DNA of 10,990 bases, taken from NCBI GenBank assembly GCA_006227875.1, contig SBFI01000423.1, positions 1-10,990 on the forward strand, given 5' to 3'. The position numbers and the translations under genes were made by a program. Below, piece by piece: positions 6,595 to 10,990 of this stretch. Source of the DNA: Acidobacteriota bacterium (lineage in GTDB: Bacteria > Acidobacteriota > Thermoanaerobaculia > Multivoradales > JAHEKO01). Within the stretch, counting starts at the first letter, position 1. Each line of letters starts with the position of its first letter. The notes beneath the pieces were generated by a model that was not told the origin of the DNA, did not search any database, and saw only the letters and a program-made list of their open reading frames with translations.

Positions 6595-9500
6595 TTGATC
6601 TGCCCACACTGTCAGTTCGAGAACCCCGATGGCATGCACTTCTGCGGTGCATGTGGAGAGGAGCTCGAGCGGCGATGTCCGAAGTGCAATTTCGCCAGCC
6701 CCCCGGCATTTCGATTCTGCGGTCAGTGTGGTGAGAAGCTGACTGCGCCGCCCCCGGCTCCGACCGCGGATCCCACTCTCATCGACCGCCACGTACCGGC
6801 GGAGCTCCGGCAGCGAGCTCTGGCCCAGCGGGAGAGCCTCGAAGGAGAGCGCCGGCAGGTGACCGTCCTGTTGTGCGATTTGGCGGGGTTTACGACTCTG
6901 GTGGAGAAGATCGGCTCCGAGGAGGCTTATGTCCTGATGGAGGGCCTCTATGAGATTCTCATCGCTAAGGTCTACGAGCTCGAGGGTACGGTCAACGAGC
7001 TGACCGGCGACGGCATCCTGGCCCTGTTTGGCGCCCCGGTGGCGCTGGAGGATGCTCCGCAGCGGGCGGTGCGCTCGGCGTTGGCGATCCATCGAGCCCT
7101 TGCCCGCTTCGGAGAAAGAGCGGAGCGGGAGCGTCGCGGCTTACCACCGCTCAAGATGCGGATCGGTATCCACACCGGTCCAGTGGTGGTCGGCAAGTTG
7201 GGCAACGACCTCAGGATCGAGTTCAAGGCGGTGGGAGATACCGTCAACCTGGCGTCGAGAGTCGCAGAGCTGGCCGAGCCGGCGACAACGCTGGTCACGG
7301 AGGAGACTTTTCGCTCCTGTGAGGGAATCTTCAGGTTCGAAGCCCTGGGCGAGCGTCAGGTCAAGGGGCGTAAACAGCCGGTCCGTATCTATCGCGCCAT
7401 CGCCGCCAGTGGCAGCCGGACGCGCTTCGATGTCAGCGCCGAGCGGGGCCTGACACCGTTCGTCGGCAGAGAAAGGGAGCTCGAGCTCCTGCTGGACAGC
7501 TATCAACGTGCAAGGGTCGGCCGGGGCCAGGTGGTGTCGATCGTTTCAGAGGCGGGTCTGGGCAAGTCACGACTTCTCTACGAGTTCCGGAAGGCCATCT
7601 CCCACGAAAATCTGACCTTCTTCGAAGGCCGGTGTCTTTCCTATGGGCGCAGGCTCGTCTACTACCCCATTCTCGACCTCTTGCGGTCGAGCTTCGACGT
7701 CGGGGAGGACGATGACGAATCGACAATCAGAGGCAAAGTGGCAGCCGGCTTGGAGTGGCTCGGAGTCGACTCGGCTCCGACCCTGCCGGGTCTGCTGGAG
7801 CTTCTAACCCTCGGTCGAGGCGAGACCGACGAACCGCTGCTGACTACCGAAGCGATCAAGGTGCGGTTGATTCGGGCGCTGACACGGGTGGCGCTGGCAG
7901 CGGCGGAGCGACGACCTCTGATCCTGGCGGTCGAGGACCTGCACTGGATCGATGAGGGGTCCGAGGAGCTCCTGCGGCAGCTGGTCGGCAGTGTCTCGGG
8001 TGCCAGTGTTCTCCTGGTGGTCACCTATCGGCCGGAGTACGTGCCCTCGTGGGGAGCCAAATCGTTTCACAGCCAGCTCAGTCTGAGCAGGCTCTCCAAT
8101 CGCGAGACGCTGCTGATGGCCCGGCACCAGTTGGGTGAGGTCGAGATGACCGATGCGGTGGCTGAGGTCGTGTTGGAGAAGTCGGAGGGGGTACCGCTGT
8201 TTGTCGAGGAGCTGATCCGCTCGATGCAGGAGCTGCGGCTCATCGAGCTCGGAGACGAAGAATATGGTCTGGCCAGAGGAGTCGAGGCGGTGGGTATCCC
8301 GAGCACCATACGGGATGTGCTGATGGCGCGAGTCGATGCCTTGCCGGAGGCCTCCAGGCGGGTGCTCAAGACCGCTTCGGTCATCGAAAGGGAGTTCAGC
8401 CACAGGCTGATCCAAGAGCTGATGGCACTGCCCGAGGAGGAGTTGCTGGCCCATCTTTCGGTGCTCAAGGATGGGGAGTTGCTGTACGAACGGGGTATCT
8501 ATCCGCAGTCGACCTACCTCTTTAGACACAACTTGACCCGAGAGGTGGTCTACGACTCCCTTTTGAGCCAGAGGCGAAAAGAGTTGCACCGACGGACGGG
8601 GGAGCTCATCGAACGACTCTACAGTCAGAACCTCAACGAGAGGTTTGGGGTGCTGGCGGAGCACTTTGTCGCCGGTGAGGATTGGGAGAAGGGAGCCGAG
8701 TACTCGCGGCTCGCGGCACGCAAATCCCTGTACTCGGGATCCGTGCCGGCGGCTATCGAGCACGCGCAGCGTCACGTTCAATGTTTGGAAAGCCTTCCCC
8801 GGAGCGCTGAGGTCAGTCGTCAGCTGACCGCTGCACGCTCGACCCTGGCGGGATATTTTCTCATCGTCTCCCGAATCCTCGAGGCCCGGGCCGTGGTCGC
8901 ACCGCTGACCGTGAGCTCGGCCGAGGTCGCCGACTCGTCCAGTCTCCCGGCCATCCTGACCGCCATGGGGCTCTACGAGCTCTTTGTCAAGGAAGACTAC
9001 AAACAGGCGATAGCGCACCTTGGCAAAGTCATGCAGGATCCCGGCAATAGGCACCAGGCGGTCTGGAACTGGTTTGCCCACTATTACCTGGGCGGCTTCC
9101 ACTGCTGGAGCTGCGAGTTCTCCAAATCCCGTGAGTGCCTTGACAAGTGCCGGGAGATGAGCACCGGCGCCAAACAGTTCTGGGGCGTGTCGATCGCCAA
9201 CAGCACCCAGGCGTGGAGCTACGGACACCAGGGGCGGATCGAGCTGGCTCGTCGTCGGAGCGATGAAGCGCTGGAGCAGGCGACCGAAAGCGAGGATCCG
9301 CTGGCACTGGCACTTGCCCATTTGGTGGTGGGAATGAGCCACTACTTTGAGGGCTCCTTCGAAACCGGTCGCTCGCATCTGGTGACTGCCTTGAGGTGTG
9401 GGGGAGGCGCGGAGCAGACGCTGTGGCGCGTCTACATGTTGGTCTATCTGGCGGACACCTTGAGTGAGCTGGGGGACCACGAAGCTGCGGTGCAGCAATC

Positions 9501-9963
9501 TGATGAGGCTGTCAACGCGCTCGCCGGAGTAGGCCTGCTTCCCTCGTGGGCCAGCGTGCTCCACCTCAACCGGGCCCGGGCCAAAGCGACGACCGGCGCT
9601 CGGGTTGCCGATTTCGAACAGCTCGAAAGGTGGCGCAGCTCGGAGCGATTGCCGCTCTGGGAGGGCCAGGCGGCAAGACTGGCCGCCGAGGTCCAGATGC
9701 TCACTGAAGAAGACATGTTGGACCAGGTCGAGGCCTGGCTACGGCTGGCCATCGAGGCCGATGAGTCAAGAGGTCTCAGCTGGCAGCTGGCGCGGGATCA
9801 CGCGGCACTGGCGGAGCTCTACCGGCGTCGTGGTGACCTGGGGGCGATGGGCGAGAGTCTGGGGCAGGCCCGTGAGCTGTTTGAAGAGTGTGGTGCGAGT
9901 GGGTGGGCCCGGATGATGGAAGAGCGTAGGAACCTCGAGCCCAGTCCTGTCAGAGATTCGTGA
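6595..9963 (+). CDS. Class III adenylate/guanylate cyclase with double zinc ribbon, AAA ATPase and TPR-like tail
   Basis: This is a 1122-residue multidomain signalling protein, probably cytosolic since no membrane segment is seen. Two zinc ribbons open it: C3/C6/C17/C20 and C28/C31/C42/C45. A class III cyclase domain (about 87-270) follows, with metal aspartates D95 (CDLAGFT) and D139 (TGDGILALFG) and with N218 and R222 in VGDTVNLASR. K211 occupies the purine-specifying position, so ATP or GTP preference is unclear. FVGRERELELLL (289-300) starts an AAA/STAND-like ATPase whose Walker A reads SEAGLGKS (318-325), with serine for the first glycine. Walker B plus sensor is LAVEDLHWID (444-453). 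GVPLFVEEL (532-540), a winged-helix-like stretch and FRHNLTREVVYDSLL (643-657) follow, then a helical TPR-like region to about 1105. The same architecture recurs in Acidobacteriota, Myxococcota and actinobacteria. It uses a TTG start with a good ribosome binding site. The stimulus and substrate are unknown. Confidence 0.93.
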   Translation: MICPHCQFENPDGMHFCGACGEELERRCPKCNFASPPAFRFCGQCGEKLTAPPPAPTADPTLIDRHVPAELRQRALAQRESLEGERRQVTVLLCDLAGFTTLVEKIGSEEAYVLMEGLYEILIAKVYELEGTVNELTGDGILALFGAPVALEDAPQRAVRSALAIHRALARFGERAERERRGLPPLKMRIGIHTGPVVVGKLGNDLRIEFKAVGDTVNLASRVAELAEPATTLVTEETFRSCEGIFRFEALGERQVKGRKQPVRIYRAIAASGSRTRFDVSAERGLTPFVGRERELELLLDSYQRARVGRGQVVSIVSEAGLGKSRLLYEFRKAISHENLTFFEGRCLSYGRRLVYYPILDLLRSSFDVGEDDDESTIRGKVAAGLEWLGVDSAPTLPGLLELLTLGRGETDEPLLTTEAIKVRLIRALTRVALAAAERRPLILAVEDLHWIDEGSEELLRQLVGSVSGASVLLVVTYRPEYVPSWGAKSFHSQLSLSRLSNRETLLMARHQLGEVEMTDAVAEVVLEKSEGVPLFVEELIRSMQELRLIELGDEEYGLARGVEAVGIPSTIRDVLMARVDALPEASRRVLKTASVIEREFSHRLIQELMALPEEELLAHLSVLKDGELLYERGIYPQSTYLFRHNLTREVVYDSLLSQRRKELHRRTGELIERLYSQNLNERFGVLAEHFVAGEDWEKGAEYSRLAARKSLYSGSVPAAIEHAQRHVQCLESLPRSAEVSRQLTAARSTLAGYFLIVSRILEARAVVAPLTVSSAEVADSSSLPAILTAMGLYELFVKEDYKQAIAHLGKVMQDPGNRHQAVWNWFAHYYLGGFHCWSCEFSKSRECLDKCREMSTGAKQFWGVSIANSTQAWSYGHQGRIELARRRSDEALEQATESEDPLALALAHLVVGMSHYFEGSFETGRSHLVTALRCGGGAEQTLWRVYMLVYLADTLSELGDHEAAVQQSDEAVNALAGVGLLPSWASVLHLNRARAKATTGARVADFEQLERWRSSERLPLWEGQAARLAAEVQMLTEEDMLDQVEAWLRLAIEADESRGLSWQLARDHAALAELYRRRGDLGAMGESLGQARELFEECGASGWARMMEERRNLEPSPVRDS

Positions 9964-9970
9964 ACGAGAG

Positions 9971-9998
9971 AACGGCCGGCGCGGAGGCCGGCCGTTTT
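9971..9998. terminator. Perfect-stem intrinsic terminator between convergent genes
   Basis: AACGGCCGGC (9971-9980) pairs perfectly with GCCGGCCGTT (9987-9996) around a 6-base loop and runs into TT. It starts eight bases after the cyclase stop. Because the A and T bases at the stem base mirror each other, it should also work for the convergent DAHP synthase, whose stop is only four bases from its other side. Confidence 0.85.
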
Positions 9999-10001
9999 GG
10001 C

Positions 10002-10990
10002 TCAGTGGACAACGGTGGCGAGACGGACGACGTTCTCCCCGGGAACGGTCATTGGCTCTCTGAGATATCCGCGCCGTCGCAGATCCCGCATCATCTCCTT
10101 GAGAGTCTCCGGGCTGATGCTCTGGGGTCCGTCGCAAAGCGCCTGATCGGCGGCGTGATGGACCTCGATCAACAGACCGTTGGCGCCGGCGGCGACGGCA
10201 GCGCGGGCCAGAGACGGCACCCAACGGCGATCACCGGTGGCGTGCGACGGATCGATGACGACCGGCAGGTGAGACAGCTCCTGGACGATCGGCACCGCCG
10301 CGATGTCGAGCAGGTATCTGGTCTTGGAGTGCTTTGCCGACACGATCCCCCGCTCGCACAGAATGACCTGCGGGTTGCCTTCGAGCATGATGTACTCGGC
10401 GGCATTGAGCCACTCGTCGATGCTGTTGGCGGGGCCGCGCTTGAGGAGCACCGGCTTGCCGGCTCTGCCGACCGCCTTGAGCATCTCGAAATTCTGCATG
10501 CTGCGGGCCCCAACCTGGATGACATCGACGTCATAGACGAGAAGCAGGTCGAGGGCGCTTACGTCCCGCAACTCGGTCACAATCGGAATCCCGAATCGCT
10601 CTCTGACCTTTGCCAGCAGCTCCAGGCCGCGCTCCCCGAGTCCCTGGAAGGAGTAGGGACTGGTGCGCGGCTTGTAGGCGCCGCCGCGCAGAAGACCTGC
10701 CCCTGCCTTCTGCACCTGTTCGGCGATCTGGAAGAGTTGGTCTTCGGTCTCGACGGCACAGGGCCCGGCGATGACGGCAGGTGGATTCGTGCCACCGATT
10801 CGCCTCCCCATGACCTCTATGATGGTGTCCTGTGGCTGACGCTCTCGGGAGACCAGCCAGAGGCCTGTGGCCTTGCGGCGCACCGAGGCGACACCCGGCA
10901 GAGCTCGGATCTCGTCTTCGAGGCTGGGCGGGCAGCCATTGACGACGATGACCGTCTCACAGGGTTTGTGACACTCGGCGGTACCACCAG
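10002..10990 (-). CDS. 3-deoxy-7-phosphoheptulonate (DAHP) synthase, type I-beta, 5' end outside window
   Basis: The enzyme condenses phosphoenolpyruvate and erythrose 4-phosphate to DAHP, the first step of the shikimate/aromatic amino acid pathway. The frame is open to the right edge (328 residues seen). GTG 10881-10883 is an internal codon, because in-frame sequence upstream still aligns with the ferredoxin-like regulatory domain of type I-beta enzymes such as that of Thermotoga. Counting from that GTG, the barrel shows AGPC with C42, RGGAYKPRTSPYSFQGLG (66-83), IQVGARSMQNF (122-132), LLKRG (146-150), CERG (176-179), DPSH with H214, E240 in IEVH, and D251 in CDGPQS. C42, H214, E240 and D251 form the complete metal site. 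The partial N-terminal domain suggests feedback control by an aromatic amino acid. About 40 residues, the start codon and the promoter lie beyond the window. The gene is convergent with the cyclase gene. Confidence 0.95.
   Translation of the reverse strand, partial: GGTAECHKPCETVIVVNGCPPSLEDEIRALPGVASVRRKATGLWLVSRERQPQDTIIEVMGRRIGGTNPPAVIAGPCAVETEDQLFQIAEQVQKAGAGLLRGGAYKPRTSPYSFQGLGERGLELLAKVRERFGIPIVTELRDVSALDLLLVYDVDVIQVGARSMQNFEMLKAVGRAGKPVLLKRGPANSIDEWLNAAEYIMLEGNPQVILCERGIVSAKHSKTRYLLDIAAVPIVQELSHLPVVIDPSHATGDRRWVPSLARAAVAAGANGLLIEVHHAADQALCDGPQSISPETLKEMMRDLRRRGYLREPMTVPGENVVRLATVVH

Noticed and set aside
7804..9564. 586-codon open frame on the minus strand inside the cyclase gene
   Set aside because: Fully antisense to a clear multidomain protein, with no domain or signal recognised; long shadow frames are usual at this GC content.

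Overview
The window is about 11 kb of GC-rich bacterial chromosome, and most of it is ordinary housekeeping metabolism. I see no phage, IS, CRISPR, tRNA or rRNA signal. Taxonomy is an inference from gene content: a split two-subunit class I fumarase next to a lactate-dehydrogenase-type malate dehydrogenase, a lysine-ketoglutarate-reductase-like protein, a type I-beta DAHP synthase, and a very large zinc-ribbon/cyclase/AAA/TPR signalling protein. That mix suits Acidobacteriota or a Myxococcota/Deltaproteobacteria-like lineage; no marker here settles it.

Layout. At the left edge, on the minus strand, is the N-terminal part of an LKR/AASS-like dehydrogenase (1-773, running off the window). A 257-bp divergent intergenic region follows. 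Then comes a plus-strand TCA-cycle operon: fumarase alpha (1031-1912), fumarase beta (1900-2484, 13-bp overlap) and malate dehydrogenase (2530-3468), closed by a stem-loop at 3509-3539. Two minus-strand genes converge on it: a PilZ-domain protein with a C-terminal zinc ribbon (3583-4155) and, upstream, an exported tandem FKBP-type peptidyl-prolyl isomerase (4349-5176). The isomerase has its own strong intrinsic terminator. Divergent from it on the plus strand are ubiX (5260-5838) and a YhbP-like split-barrel protein (5871-6353). A 241-bp intergenic stretch rich in hairpins and short repeats (6354-6594) precedes the largest gene (6595-9963, TTG start). This encodes a 1122-residue class III nucleotide cyclase with two N-terminal zinc ribbons, an AAA/STAND-like ATPase and a TPR-like helical tail. 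A perfect 10-bp hairpin terminator separates it from a convergent minus-strand DAHP synthase (10002 to beyond 10990), whose regulatory N-terminus lies partly outside the window.

How the genes work together. Fumarase alpha and beta plus MDH carry fumarate to malate to oxaloacetate and are almost certainly one transcript. UbiX makes prenyl-FMN for UbiD-type decarboxylases, none of which is present here. DAHP synthase opens the shikimate pathway. Two proteins point to nucleotide second messengers: a PilZ protein with intact c-di-GMP motifs and the class III cyclase. Both also carry zinc ribbons. The observations most worth following up are the PilZ/zinc-ribbon fusion, the unusual residues in the cyclase/ATPase, the recent-looking FKBP domain duplication, the ubiX/YhbP-like pair and the structured intergenic element. 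I did not find a clearly new multi-gene system.
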